A stretch of DNA of 64,000 bases, from contig JAQFVV010012418.1 of NCBI GenBank assembly GCA_028023455.1, positions 11,163,224-11,227,223 on the forward strand, read 5' to 3'. This document shows, in pieces, positions 11,830 to 22,838 of this stretch. A program made the translations under genes and the position numbers. The stretch is from Epiperipatus broadwayi (Eukaryota > Onychophora > Udeonychophora > Euonychophora > Peripatidae). The notes beneath the pieces are model-generated. The model was not told the DNA's origin, made no database searches, and saw only the letters and a program-made list of their open reading frames with translations. The number at the start of each line of letters is the position of its first letter. Within the stretch, counting starts at the first letter, position 1.

Positions 11830-12867
11830 TACACCACTAGAATTATTTAATTTCTTATTCCTATAACAATAATTTCTTAAAGCAGCTACTTTATAAGATA
11901 CAGACTGATAACTATCGGGTTTAACTATAGACTATAATTCTTTATTTGTAACATAATGACTACACATTCTAAACAATTAGTTTTTACATTTCTAATCACC
12001 AAAAGATCTAAAAATTTTAACATAAAATCTAAACCCTGTCTTCTACCAAATATGTTATAGAAGAATCAAACAATTAAACTCATTTACCATTTCCTTCAAT
12101 TTATCATTCTCAACTACAAACAAACAATCATCCACATATCTAACAAATAACTTTAAATATAAACAATTCTTTTTAATAATAATTTACTCTTCCAGATAAT
12201 TAATATAAACTGAACAAACTAAAGGAGAAATAATATAATCTATTATCCACCCTTCCTTAATCTTATAAAAATTACCTTTATAAGTAAAATACATAGAATC
12301 CTCTAATAATAAAAGCAAATTTTTTATTATTTTAATTTTATTTTTTGACAAAGGGCCTTGCTTATCTAAAAGACATACACACGTTAATACTGCTTAATCT
12401 ATTAACAGACTGATACATATTCTCAATATCTAAACTACCAAATATCCAATTACTTTCCATTTTAAAATTATTAATCTTATCAAAAGCCTCAAAAGAAGAA
12501 GAAACTGTGCAATGACCAAAATCAACAAATTGTTTAAAAAAATTATTCAAGAATCTAGAAATACCCCCTATAACACTATCTGTAAAATCAAAAATAAATC
12601 TTAAAGGAAAACCATCTTTATGAGTCTTAATATTCATAAACATCTTAACTGATATGAAATCATTTGGATAACATTTTAAATAATCTACTCTATTAAAAAA
12701 TACCATTTTTTATAATATATAATATCTATCAACTTTCTTTTAATCACATTACTTGGATCTTTTTCTAAAAACATATATTTACCATTTTTTTAATTCTCTA
12801 TCTATTTTCTCTCTGAACTCATTTACTTTCATAATGACAAATCAACCAGCTTTGCCTTCACAAGAAA
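11830..12867 (-). pseudogene. PLE2 reverse transcriptase (partial, broken)
   Basis: Penelope RT fragment. The best open part, 12,706-12,362, contains VKMFMNIKTHKDGFPLRF, then a stretch ending in GISRFLNN, then IFGSLDIENMYQSVNRL. The catalytic Asp-Asp region follows at about 12,130-12,180 in a decayed frame, where YVDD/CLFV can still be made out. The N-terminus is missing because of the truncation at 12,867, and the remainder is shifted between frames. Confidence 0.75.
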
Positions 12868-13710
12868 TGAATATACAAATATGTGCATTAAAAATTCATA
12901 TTTTTGAATTCAATCCTGTGTGGCTGTGTGCAATTACTCTTATAACAATTGCACATTTTGGTTGATCCTTAACTTGTATTACATGGGAACCATACTTATT
13001 ATATTAGTAAGAGTAAATTAATATCTCAAACTTAATGCTAGATCAAAAACACTTGAAACAAATGTTTTGTAATAATAATAACAATGAACAATGATATATA
13101 GGGAAAAATCAAAATCCATTATCCACACACAGCATATATAAACATTTTTAGAAGAAAATTGCAGTTAGTTACAAGCTTATTTCAAAATTGTACTCTAATA
13201 GACTTTTTTGTCAAATATTAGTAACGTTCAAATACATTGTGTATATAGGTAAGAGTAATAAAGATGCAAGTTATTTTTTAATATCATACAGTCATCTATT
13301 TGATTATGCAATGGATAATTCTTGGGATATATTTAAGTTTCAAATAGATTTAGAATTTTACTTTTATATAATAAAAAATGTAACCATCTTAGCTTGCTAT
13401 GCAAACTAGTTCATAAACCAGCATTATGCTCTGGAAAGAAACGAATCACTATTAAAAAACTTAAAATGCTTAAGACCAGATAAATAGAAAGCATTGCAAA
13501 ATGCTTTTTCTTTTCTTTTTACATTTATGAAAGACTGGATTGCCATTAGCTATTTAATTTATAACCAGCTATAACCATTTACAATCTTTCAGACTACAGG
13601 CTATATCAAATATTGCTAGGAAAAAGAGTATTTGTTTTATACAAATATTTTATTTTTATTTTTTTATGAGATGTATTATCTACAATATACGTGAAAATGA
13701 TAACAATATC
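12868..13710. other. AT-rich sequence without recognised features
   Basis: No coding, RNA or repeat signal could be supported here. Short open frames (for example near 13,188-13,409) look like chance in AT-rich DNA. Confidence 0.5.
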
Positions 13711-13711
13711 A

Positions 13712-14240
13712 AACACTCCATACAGTAGTGTCATCAACAGGAAGGTTTGTGCATAAAATTCCTATTTGGTGCCTACTCATCAAACACCTCCCAATTAGTT
13801 TCTAGCTTGTGGTTTTCATCAGTGAGGAGACTTGAATTTGAGAGCCCTGTACCTAGATCTTAGGATCCAATACAACCTCCCAGAAACCTCCTTTCATGTA
13901 TATAATTAACTATAAAGCTAGGAGAGCCTAAGATGAAAACACCTTAATGTTTCCAACTCAAGATCATTTGCTTGTTTAGTCATATATATCTGAACTCAGT
14001 TCACCATCTATATTGTCTTTGGTTTTTCAAAAATCACATTCACCATATCTTATGGTAAGAATAGATATAAAACCACTAAAACCTCACATAACCACCATTT
14101 TCTATGCTTACACAATCTATATAAGAGTAGCACACTCTCTATTCAGTAATGCCACTGGGAATATATGAAGAGTTTGATATTCTTATTAACAGCAAGTGTA
14201 GGCATATGCAGTGGTTATCATGTGATGTTTTGATGATTAC
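13712..14240. repeat. Diverged copy of the 21.6-22.1 kb fold-back repeat
   Basis: From CTCCATACAGTA onward this segment follows the same order as 21,630-21,860: TTGTGCATAAAAT, CCTACTCATC, TAGTTTCTAGCTTGTGG, CAGTGAGGAG, TAGATCTTAGGATC. Near 14,130-14,240 a weaker inverted counterpart appears (CAGTAATGCCACTG, TCATGTGATG). It is part of the same repeat superfamily as the array at 18.6-22.8 kb. Confidence 0.6.
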
Positions 14241-15589
14241 ATAAAAATGTTTGTATAAAATCTATAAAAACTTGAAAATTGTGACATAAATCATTTTTGT
14301 TTAGTTGATTGATTTTTTAAAATCAGTTATTATAATGTTATAAATTTGCTTCTTTTATTATTGCAGCCATTAGTTGGAATACATTTTATATTTACTTTAC
14401 AAAATAGAAAAAAGGTCATTCAAAAAAGATGAACAAAATTACAGCCATTTACATTACAAGTAGAGTACAAGTGATATGATATATCACTCAGAAATGGGGG
14501 TGATAAAATTTGTACTACATAAGCTAAATTCAAACTAATTTGATTTTTACAAAATAGAGACATACTTAGAAAGATAGTGAAATAGACACCTAAAAGAATA
14601 TTCAAATAAATAATTCATTTCTACAAGAGTGTTCAAATAAAGTAAGCTAAAACTTATCACAAAACTGATTGAAGAAATTAATTTATTATTATAAGGTAAA
14701 ATACAACTAATACTTTATTAATCGATAATTAACAGTTAGGATATTTCAAATTTAAATGATGCCATATTTTTTATAAAAAATATTATCATGTTTTTATTAC
14801 CAATGTTATTGTTTAAATTTTATATTAATATATTGAAATAATAAATACATTATGATAGTAAAACGACAATTGCTAGATATATTATTTAAGATAAAAAAAA
14901 TTAGGCTGTCAAAACTGGAAAGAAAATTTAGGAAAAAAATAAATTGAATTTATTGGGGGGTAATGATAAAAAAGATGACATATATGTAAGTAAATATGTG
15001 TATGCACGAATATATTTAGAAATATTAATTAGTTGACAATTTAGATATTTGATAGATATACACATTTTTCTTATAATTAATTACCAAATTATATATATAT
15101 ACATACACATATATATATATTGTAACGATATATAAATATGTCGTTACATTAAAATAAAACAAAAGTTCAAATAAAAGGAAAAAACAAACTAAAATTAAAA
15201 TGTTTTTAAACATATATATATTCACAATCTAAACTTTAAAAATATTTTTTCATAAACAAAAAAAAGTATTTGAACTATTTTTTTTAATAAAAAATACAAA
15301 TTAAATATAAAAATATTTTAATAAAAAATAACTATAAAATAAAAACAGGTAGTAATTAATTCCTTAATTTAAATGGAAATGATTTGTATTAATTATCTAA
15401 AAGCTGTTTAATTAAAAGTCAGATGAAAGTTAGATAAGAAAGAAAAATTTTACTGACCAATGAACACTAATTGCTCACCCTAACAAAGTGATAGATTTTG
15501 AGTTTTGTTCATTGAATCTTTGTAGATAATATAAAAGGAAATACAGTTTTTACAGTTATTGTGTTTGAGAATGTGGTAGGGCACATACC
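14241..15589. other. AT-rich intergenic sequence
   Basis: Nothing recognisable beyond short AT microsatellites near 15,090-15,120. Small open frames show no family features. Confidence 0.5.
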
Positions 15590-15989
15590 ACCTCTCTATA
15601 AAAAAATGAAAAGCTGTGATACCTTGAACCGCTAGCCATCTCCAGAACATTACCTTCCAGCGGCAGGAACTGAAGCGAGGACCTTAACCAAAGCTATAGA
15701 AATGAACAATGTTAAAACAACAAGAACTCATCAAGTTTACAAATTGATAAACAAGCCAACGAAATGTTAAACGACTCTACGACTTTGTAATTTTTAAATC
15801 AAATTAATAAGTTTAATTTATATGTTTCCGATGAAAACACATTTCCATTTTTTTCTTATTGTAAAGATTAGTTAAATGTATACAATTTGTTGTTTATAGA
15901 CGCTTCATGGATTGTTTGGTTAATTATATTTTGGTTTTCATATTTGATCAAAATATATAGACACGATAAATAATGAACCTACGTGGTAT

Positions 15990-16610
15990 CTAAAATGTAT
16001 TTATTCGGATGTCTTTTAAGTTATTGGTGACAACGCAAGATCTTATGGTGAATACTATTGGGTTACTTATAAGTTTCCCTCGCGATGTCGGTATCAATAT
16101 TTGTTTTTGATCGTTTTGTTTTTGAAAGTTTTTGACGTGGAACATGACGACTATACCCAACTTTTTAAACAAACTGTGCGAAGGTAACTTAAATGTTAAA
16201 TTAGTCAGGCGTGAAGGCTATATAGTTTGTAAGTGTATTAAGGAGGGTATCTTGGTTATTCATTTCGTAGTTGAATTGGTTCAAAGGATTGGATATATTT
16301 GTGTAATTAGTAGATGTGTATGAGGCCGCTTGGGCGGTTATAGATATGCCACACCCCTCTGTTTGCCTATGGAGGGTTTGTAGTCGGCGAGCGTCCTTCC
16401 TAGGGTTTTTGTTTATTGATCTCTGCCCGTGCACATTCCTGTGGTGGGGCAGCTCATTCTCTTTGTTCAGATGTTTCCGCATTTTTTCGTTGGTATCTGC
16501 TCAGAACGCGTGGTTGGGGTTGCGATTTGTTGCCTAGGTTAAACAGGGATTTCCTTTCAAAGCCCTGGCCTTCAGACCCCTAAATAAAAGAAACCATTAT
16601 TGCAACCTAA
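15990..16610 (-). pseudogene. Unrecognised decayed ORF in a higher-GC island
   Basis: The base composition changes here: several hundred bases carry much more G and C than the flanks. On the minus strand a 93-codon frame (16,482-16,201) is rich in Asn, Thr, Gln, His and Arg, with KENELPHHRNVHGQR and NISNPLNQFNYEMNNQD. A second frame continues near 16,172-15,990. The composition resembles the low-complexity N-terminal or gag-like parts of retrotransposon ORF1 proteins, but I find no diagnostic motif. It may equally be an unrelated old insertion. Confidence 0.3.
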
Positions 16611-16737
16611 ATTTGAATTAAAGATCAATATAAATTATAATTAAATTTTTCCTCAAAATTTATTTATTTTATAGGAAAAAAATTTTATGTGTTAATTTCT
16701 GGCGGGCTTTATTTTATATTTAAGATATAAATTAAAT

Positions 16738-16832
16738 TTATTCGCGCTCCGCGGCGGCTGGCAGGCGAATTTAAAGAAAGGGATAAACGCGCCCTTAAAA
16801 TTTCGGCCAACGGGCGCGTGGCCAATATATAT
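16738..16832. other. GC-rich island with nested stem-loops
   Basis: A roughly 90-bp GC-rich patch in otherwise AT-rich DNA. Short inverted pairs are visible: ATTCGC with GCGAAT (about 16,739-16,771), ACGCGCCC with GGGCGCGT (about 16,788 and 16,814), and GGCCA with TGGCC (about 16,804-16,822). They could form alternative hairpins in DNA or RNA. Function unknown; a fragment of a structured repeat end is the simplest view. Confidence 0.4.
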
Positions 16833-17072
16833 ATATTAACAAATTAATTATTTATAAATATTGTGAGAAGATTTTAAATATAATTCTTAAATTAAACAAA
16901 AAACAGCCATAGACTGAGATAAATGATAATTTTCAGAATTATGTTAGATTAATAATAATCTAATATTCAAGTTACTTACAACAACTGTATAATAATTTAA
17001 AATTAATTCATTAAAAGATCATTTTCAAAGCACTGGTTATATTTTATGATGCACCATAAAATTCCAGATTTG

Positions 17073-17076
<4 letters not shown>

Positions 17077-17151
<75 letters not shown>
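17077..17151. repeat. (TA)n microsatellite
   Basis: About 37 perfect TA units. Confidence 0.95.
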
Positions 17152-17154
<3 letters not shown>

Positions 17155-17462
17155 GTCAAAGATAACTTTTATTTTCACCTAATACTGGTAAAAGCATGGT
17201 TTTGGGGCACTAAATTCTAATAAAGAACTACCTTGTGAACTTGATGCTAATCTTTTTTTTCCTTAGTAATTCCTTTTTGTTATTGTTTGTAGGTTCTAAC
17301 TAATGTGTAGATTTTGAGAAATAATGATCACACACTAACTATTCGTAACTAATTAACCATGACGATAAACACACACTCACATATATATCATTAAAAATCA
17401 ACCAGCACTTAGACAATCTCAATCAGTTAACAATTTCAAACTGTTGTCAAGGCAACCCCTTT

Positions 17463-17466
<4 letters not shown>

Positions 17467-17514
<48 letters not shown>
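17467..17514. repeat. (AT)n microsatellite
   Basis: About 24 perfect AT units. Confidence 0.95.
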
Positions 17515-17517
<3 letters not shown>

Positions 17518-17802
17518 TATAAGAATAAAATGAGAATAATCTGGGTTAGAAAATTAACAGCCTATAATAATAAAATAAATAAATTGTTACAACTACATCA
17601 TGCCTTCACATGCATTTATTAAATAATTTGAATGTGTACATTTATCAGATATATATATTAATTTTCTAATTAAATAATTACTTTTATTTTTGGTTTATTT
17701 TTATTATAATATTCATGGAATTGCTATTTATTAAATTATAGACTGACAATAACATCGAATACTTTGGATTGATTCAGCTCTAATCTTAAATGTTAATATA
17801 CA

Positions 17803-18621
17803 TATATATAAATAAAGTAGTAATTGAGTTAAACTATGTGTTATTTTTGATTACATTTTTCTGCAACAGTATGCACCTTTGTCAAGGTTAACTTTTCAAA
17901 GAAAAACTGTTAGTTCTCAAATAGGAATGAGATTGAGTGTGAGGTAAAGAATGAGATTCAGCATGAAGTAGTTGAGCATTCAGAATATGTGAAGTAATAA
18001 AATGTTTATTTTCTTTAGTTTCACTATTTATTGATTTCACGTTTATATTAGAAGAAAGAGATAAAATAAGGGATCTCCATAAGTTTGAATATGTTGTGTT
18101 TCATCACCTCTATTTAAATCATTTGGTCTTTTTAATAGTTCACTCGCCTCTCTCATGATTCCCAAATTATACATTTCCAAATTAGCAAGTATTTTAGCAT
18201 TATCAAAATCAGGTTTGTGACCAATTTTTAAAAAAGGGTGCAGTAAAAGCTGATGTATTTAATTTTGATTAAATGCATTTTTGTTCACTAATTCTGATAT
18301 TCATCTATTAGATTGACCTACATAGATTTTGAGCTCTGTAAACATGGAATTTCTAAACACCATGGTATTTCTTCTAATATAAACTTGAAATCAATTAATG
18401 GTGAAACGGAAGAAAATAAACATGTTAATCCACATATTCTGAATTTTCAACTACTTCATGCTCAATCTCATTCTCTATCTCACATTCAATCTTTGAGATC
18501 TAATGGTTTTTTTTTGAAAAGTTAAACTTACCAATGGTGAATGCTATTTCATCAAAGCAGTGGGAAGTAATCAAAAATAACACTTGGTTTAACCCCAATA
18601 CTATTTTATTTACATTATATA
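17803..18621 (-). mobile_element. GIY-YIG cassette between ~250-bp inverted repeats (no. 1)
   Basis: Left arm 17,803-18,055 and right arm 18,373-18,621 are inverted copies. They share TTATTTTTGATTAC, GATTGAG, GCATGAAGTAGTTGA, TTCAGAATATGTG, TGTTTATTTTCTT and TTTATATTAGAAG in the same order on opposite strands. The 317-bp centre is a minus-strand GIY-YIG endonuclease fragment of Penelope type. No RT sequence is present. The simplest origin is a severely 5'-truncated Penelope-like element whose 3' end was joined in inverted orientation. The same architecture recurs at 28,022-28,979 with unrelated arm sequences. Confidence 0.7.
18056..18372 (-). pseudogene. GIY-YIG endonuclease fragment, Penelope type
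   Basis: Read on the minus strand and allowing for frame changes, the centre of the cassette gives KIYVGQSN (YIG motif), then HPFLKIGHKPDFDNAKILAN, the His/Asp block seen in Penelope-type GIY-YIG domains, then REASELLKRPNDLNRGDE, with the presumed catalytic Glu in REAS and the conserved LNR tail. A degenerate GIY half (MVFRNSMF) precedes it. There are at least two stops or frameshifts. There is no upstream RT, and the coding region begins and ends at the inverted repeat arms. Confidence 0.65.
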
Positions 18622-18660
18622 AACATGAAAACATGAAATATAATATATATATATATATAT

Positions 18661-19980
18661 GATCAACAGATGGTGTTTTACCAAAAACACCGTCAAAGCG
18701 TGTTTGTTTACATAAACATCAGAGTAAGCATTCACTACCTCTTTCATTAGTTCCACCTTCAGATCATGATTTCAAGCTGATTTTGTCTATCATCAGTGAA
18801 GGACAGGAAATAAGAAACTAGATCTAAACATTAAACTCTGAGCATTTATGAAACAATTTCTATTCAGCTTGCAAGTGTGAATTTTTTAGACATGTAATGT
18901 CTTCAAAAACAGCATAGTGAGCCAGATAGCTATATGGGTCTGATATCAGTTCAGTATCTCCACATAGTAGAAGCTTCTGCAATATATATCATTGCAAGAA
19001 AAAACTTCAAAGGTACATTTATGAAAAACAAAAAAAGCAAGTTAACTTGGCCAATGCTTGTATTTATGATCAACAGATGCTGTTTTACCAAAAACACCGT
19101 CAAAGCGTGTTTGTTTACATAAACATCAGAGTAAGCATTCATTACCTCATTCATTAGTTCCACCTTCAGATCATGATTTCAAGCTGATTTTGCTATCATC
19201 AGTGAAGGACAGGAAATCAGAAACTAGATCTAAACACTAAACTCTGAGCGTTTATGAAACAATTTCTATTCAGCTTGCAAGCATGAATTTTTTAGACATG
19301 TAATGTCCTCTAAATCAGCATAGCAAGCCAGATAGCTATATAGGTCTGATATCAGTTCAGTATCTCCACATAGTAGAAGCCTCTGCAATATATATATATA
19401 TATATATATCATTGCAAGAAAAAACTTCAAAGGTACATTTATAAAAAACAAAAAAAGCAAGTAACTCTTGCCAACGCTTGTATTTATGAAAACGCCATCT
19501 GTTGATCATAAATACAAGCGTTGGAAAGTTTAACTTGCTTTTTGTTTTTTATAAATGTACCTTTGAAGTTTTTTCTTGCAATGATATATATTGCAGAGGC
19601 TTCTACTATGTGGAGATACTGAACTGATATTAGACCCATATAGCTATCTGGCTTGCTATGCTGATTTTGAAGACATTACGTGTCTAAAAACTTCACGCTT
19701 GCAAGCTGAATAGAAATTATTTCATAACCGCTCAGAGTTTAGTGTTTAGATCTAGTTTCTTATTTCCTGTCCTTCACTGATGATAGAAAAATCAGCTTGA
19801 AATCATGATCTGAAGGTGGAACTAATGAAAGAGGTATAGAATGCTTACTCTGACATTTATGTAACCAAACACGCTTTGACGGTGTTTTAGGTAAAACATC
19901 ATCTGTTGATCATAAATACAAGCATTGGAAAGTTTTAACTTGCTTTTTTGTTTTTCATTTATATATATAATTAATAAAAC
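18661..19980. repeat. ~407-bp tandem units with polarity switch (giant hairpin)
   Basis: Unit 1 (18,661-19,067) and unit 2 (19,068-19,488) are direct copies beginning GATCAACAGATG and ending in CTTGTATTTAT. From about 19,489 the same unit runs in inverted orientation to 19,911, and a further partial inverted unit follows to about 19,980. Units 2 and 3 therefore form a hairpin with ~420-bp arms and almost no loop. An internal AT microsatellite differs in length between copies (19,387-19,410 against 18,980-18,990). No coding capacity was seen. Confidence 0.85.
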
Positions 19981-19999
19981 AAGTCATAAATTTAGTAAC

Positions 20000-21445
20000 T
20001 TGCTTTAAGCTTGCATTTAAATGATCACTAGATGGAGTTTACCAATAGCTCTAATCAAGCTTTGTTTTATAAGTGCCAAAAGAAAAAGAATTCAAAATCT
20101 CTATTGTTAAGTCGCTATCTCCAGACCAATTGGTTTCAAGCTTATGGATGACCTCAGTGGAGCACTGGGATTCTAGAAATTAGATCTAAAATACTAACTC
20201 AAAAGTCATCACAATTCTATCAATTTGAAAGTGTGAACTTTTCAGACATGTAAATGTCTTCAAATCCAGCTTTACAAACCAGATAGCTATGTTGATCTGA
20301 ATTCAGTTCAGTTTCACTATATAGTAATAGCCTCAGCAATATAGCATTGCAAAAGCCTTCAAAGGTATACTTATAATAATTAATAAAGCAAGTCATAAAT
20401 TTCATAACATGCTTTTAAACTTGCATTTAAATCATTATTAGATGGAGCTTACCAAGAGGTCTAATCAAGCTTTATTTTATAAGTGCCAAAAAAGAAAGAA
20501 TTCAAAATCTCTATAGTTAAGTCCCTATCTCCAGATCAATTGGTTTCGAGCTTATGGCTTACCTCAGTGGAGATCTGGGATTCTAGAAACTAGATCTAAA
20601 ATACTAACTCAAAAATCAGCACTTATATAAGACATTTTTATCAATTTGAAAGCCTGAACTTTTCAGACACATAAATGTTGTCAAATCCAGCTTTACAAAC
20701 CAGATAGCTATATGGGCCTGAATTCAGCTCAGTTTCACCATATAGTAAGAGCATCTGCAATATAGCATCGCAAAAGCCATATTGCATCGCAAAAGCCTTC
20801 AAAGGTACACTTATAATAATAAAACCAAGTCATAAATTTTGTAATTTGCTTTTAAGCTTGCATTTAAATGATCACTAGACAGAGCTTACCAATAGCTCTA
20901 ATCAAACTTTATTTTATAAGTGCTGAAAAAGAAAAAAATTCAAAATCTTTATTGTTAAGTCCCTATCTTCAGACCAATTGGTTTTGAGCTTATGGCACAT
21001 CTCAGTGGAGTGCTGGGATTCTAGAAACTATATCTAAAATACTAACTCAAAAGTCAGCACTTATAAAACATGTTTCTGTAAAACACGTTTCTATCAATTT
21101 GAAAGCCTGAACTTTTCAGATACATAAATGTCTGAAAATCCAGCTTTACAAACTAGATAGCTATACGGGTCTTAATTCAGCTCAGTTTCACCATATAGTA
21201 ATAGCCTCTGCAATATAGCATCACAAAAGCCTTGAAAAATACACATAATAATTAATAAAACAAGCCATAAAATTCATAACTTGCTTTTAAGCTTGCATTT
21301 AAGTGATCACTGGATGGATCTTAGCAATAGCTCTAATCAAGATTTATTTTATATGTGGTGAAAGAGAAAAAATTGAAATTCTCTATTGTTAAGTCCATAT
21401 CTCCAGACCAATTGGTTTTGAGCTTATGGCTCACCTCAGTGGAGC
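20000..21445 (+). repeat. Diverged ~425-bp direct repeat array
   Basis: Three to four direct units start at about 20,010, 20,430, 20,860 and 21,285, each with GCTTGCATTTAA, GATGGA(G/T), ACCAATTGGTTT, CTCAGTGGAG, TTAGATCTAAAATACTAACT, CCAGATAGCTAT and GCAAAAGCCTTCAAAGG. The order matches the 407-bp units at 18.7-19.9 kb (CCAGATAGCTATAT, CTTCAAAGGTACATTTAT), so both are subfamilies of one repeat. Confidence 0.8.
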
Positions 21446-21616
21446 ATTGACTTTTGAGTTAGTATTTTAGATCTAGTTTCTAGAGTCCCAGTGCTACACT
21501 GAGGTGAGATATAAGCTTGAAACCAATTGGTCTGGAGATAGGGACTTAATGATAGAGATTTTGAATTCTTTCTCTTATGGCACTTATAAAATAAAGCTTG
21601 ATTAGAGCTAAACAGA
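21446..21616 (-). repeat. Inverted partial unit of the ~425-bp array
   Basis: From 21,446 the array reverses: TTTGAGTTAGTATTTTAGATC, then ACCAATTGGTCTGGAGATAG, then AAGCTTGATTAGAGC are the complements of the preceding direct unit. It stops where the fold-back element at 21,617 begins and resumes at 22,107. Confidence 0.75.
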
Positions 21617-22080
21617 GCAAAACTCTCCATACAGTATTGCCACCTGTGCTAAATAGAGTAATCAATGGATTCCAGAAGGCTTGTGCATAAAATCCCTATA
21701 TAATACCTACTCATCCAATATCCCAAGACTAGTTACTGGCTTGTGGCCTTTGTCAGTGAGGAGCTTTGGATCTGAGAGCACTGCATCTAGATCTTAGGAT
21801 CTAATGCAACCCTCTAGCAACCACCTTTTATCTCTACTTAACTACAAAACTATGAGATTGAAATTGAAAACATAAAAAATATTTTCAATCTAAGCTCAAT
21901 AGCTTATCCAAAGCTTCTCACTGACGAAGGCCACAAGCCAGAAACTAGTCTGGGGATATTGGATGAGTAGGCATTAGATAGGGATTTTATGCACAAGCCT
22001 TCTGGTATCCATTGATTACTCTGTTTAGCACAGATGGCAATACTGTATGGAGAGTTTTGCTCTGTTTATAAACAATTAAT
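21617..22080. mobile_element. Fold-back element inserted in the array
   Basis: Terminal inverted arms of about 170 bp (21,617-21,790 and 21,905-22,075) end in CAGAGCAAAACTCTCCATAC and its complement. Shared blocks are TTGTGCATAAAAT, ACTCATCCAATATCCC and GGCTTGTGGCC. The ~115-bp centre is AT-rich. It interrupts the inverted part of the 425-bp array, because the sequence GATTAGAGCTA on the left resumes as GATTAGAGCTATTGG on the right. Confidence 0.75.
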
Positions 22081-22106
22081 GTGCTAGTATAGGAAATATG
22101 ATCATG

Positions 22107-22759
22107 TGATGTTGATTAGAGCTATTGGTAAGCTCCATCTTGTGATCATTTAAATGCAGCTTAAAAAGTTACAAAATTTATGACTTGTAAGTGTACTTTT
22201 GCAGGGTTTTGTGATGATGTATTGCAGAGGCTATTACTATATGGTGAAACTGAGCTGAATTCAGACCCATATAGCTATATAGTTCGTAAAGCTGGATTTG
22301 AAGACATTTATGTGACCGAAATGTTCAGGTTTCAAATTGATAGAAAGAAACATGTTTTATAAGTGCTAACTTTTGAGTTAGTATTTTAGATCTAGTTTCT
22401 AGAGTCCCAGTGCTCTGCTGAGGTGAGCCATAAGCTCAAAATGAATTGATCTGGAGATAGGGACTTAATGATAGAGATTTTGGATTCTTTCTCTTTCGGC
22501 ACTTATAAAATAAAGCTTGATTAGAGCTATTGGTAAGCTCCATCTAGTGATCATTGAAATGCAAATTAAAAGCAAGTTACAGAATTTTATGACTTGTTTT
22601 ATTAATTATTATAAGTGTACCTTTGAAGGCTCTTGTGATGCTATGTTGCCAAGGCTATACTCTATGGTGATACTGAGCTGAATTCAGACCCATAGAGCTA
22701 TCTGGTTTGTAAATCTGGATTTGAAGACATGGGTCTGAAAAGTTCAGGCTTTCAAATTG

Positions 22760-22760
<1 letters not shown>
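22107..22760 (-). repeat. Inverted units of the ~425-bp array
   Basis: Two further inverted units (about 22,107-22,370 and 22,371-22,760) carry the complements of the direct units, including TCAGACCCATATAGCTAT and ATTTGAAGACAT. The right end is cut by the (AT)n tract at 22,762. Confidence 0.75.

Positions 22761-22761
<1 letters not shown>

Positions 22762-22836
<75 letters not shown>
22762..22836. repeat. (AT)n microsatellite
   Basis: About 37 AT units, separating the 425-bp array from the outer end of the large palindrome's left arm. Confidence 0.95.

Positions 22837-22838
<2 letters not shown>

Larger units (their letters stand above)
10843..12867 (-). mobile_element. PLE2, 5'-truncated Penelope-like element
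   Basis: Second copy in the same orientation as PLE1, beginning with the same 3' end sequence (AAATTACCCCAAATCC) and colinear with it until about 12,867, where similarity stops at the position equivalent to about 9770 of PLE1. It therefore lacks the N-terminal third. It carries a hairpin insertion at about 11,540-11,790. 5' truncation is usual for elements copied by target-primed reverse transcription. Confidence 0.85.

Noticed and set aside
15590-15720. tRNA-like or RNA gene suggested by locally higher GC
   Set aside because: No box A, box B or stem structure could be assembled.
18661-19488. LTR pair (two direct ~410-bp repeats)
   Set aside because: The copies are adjacent without an interior, are followed by inverted copies and lack TG...CA ends; a tandem repeat array explains them better.
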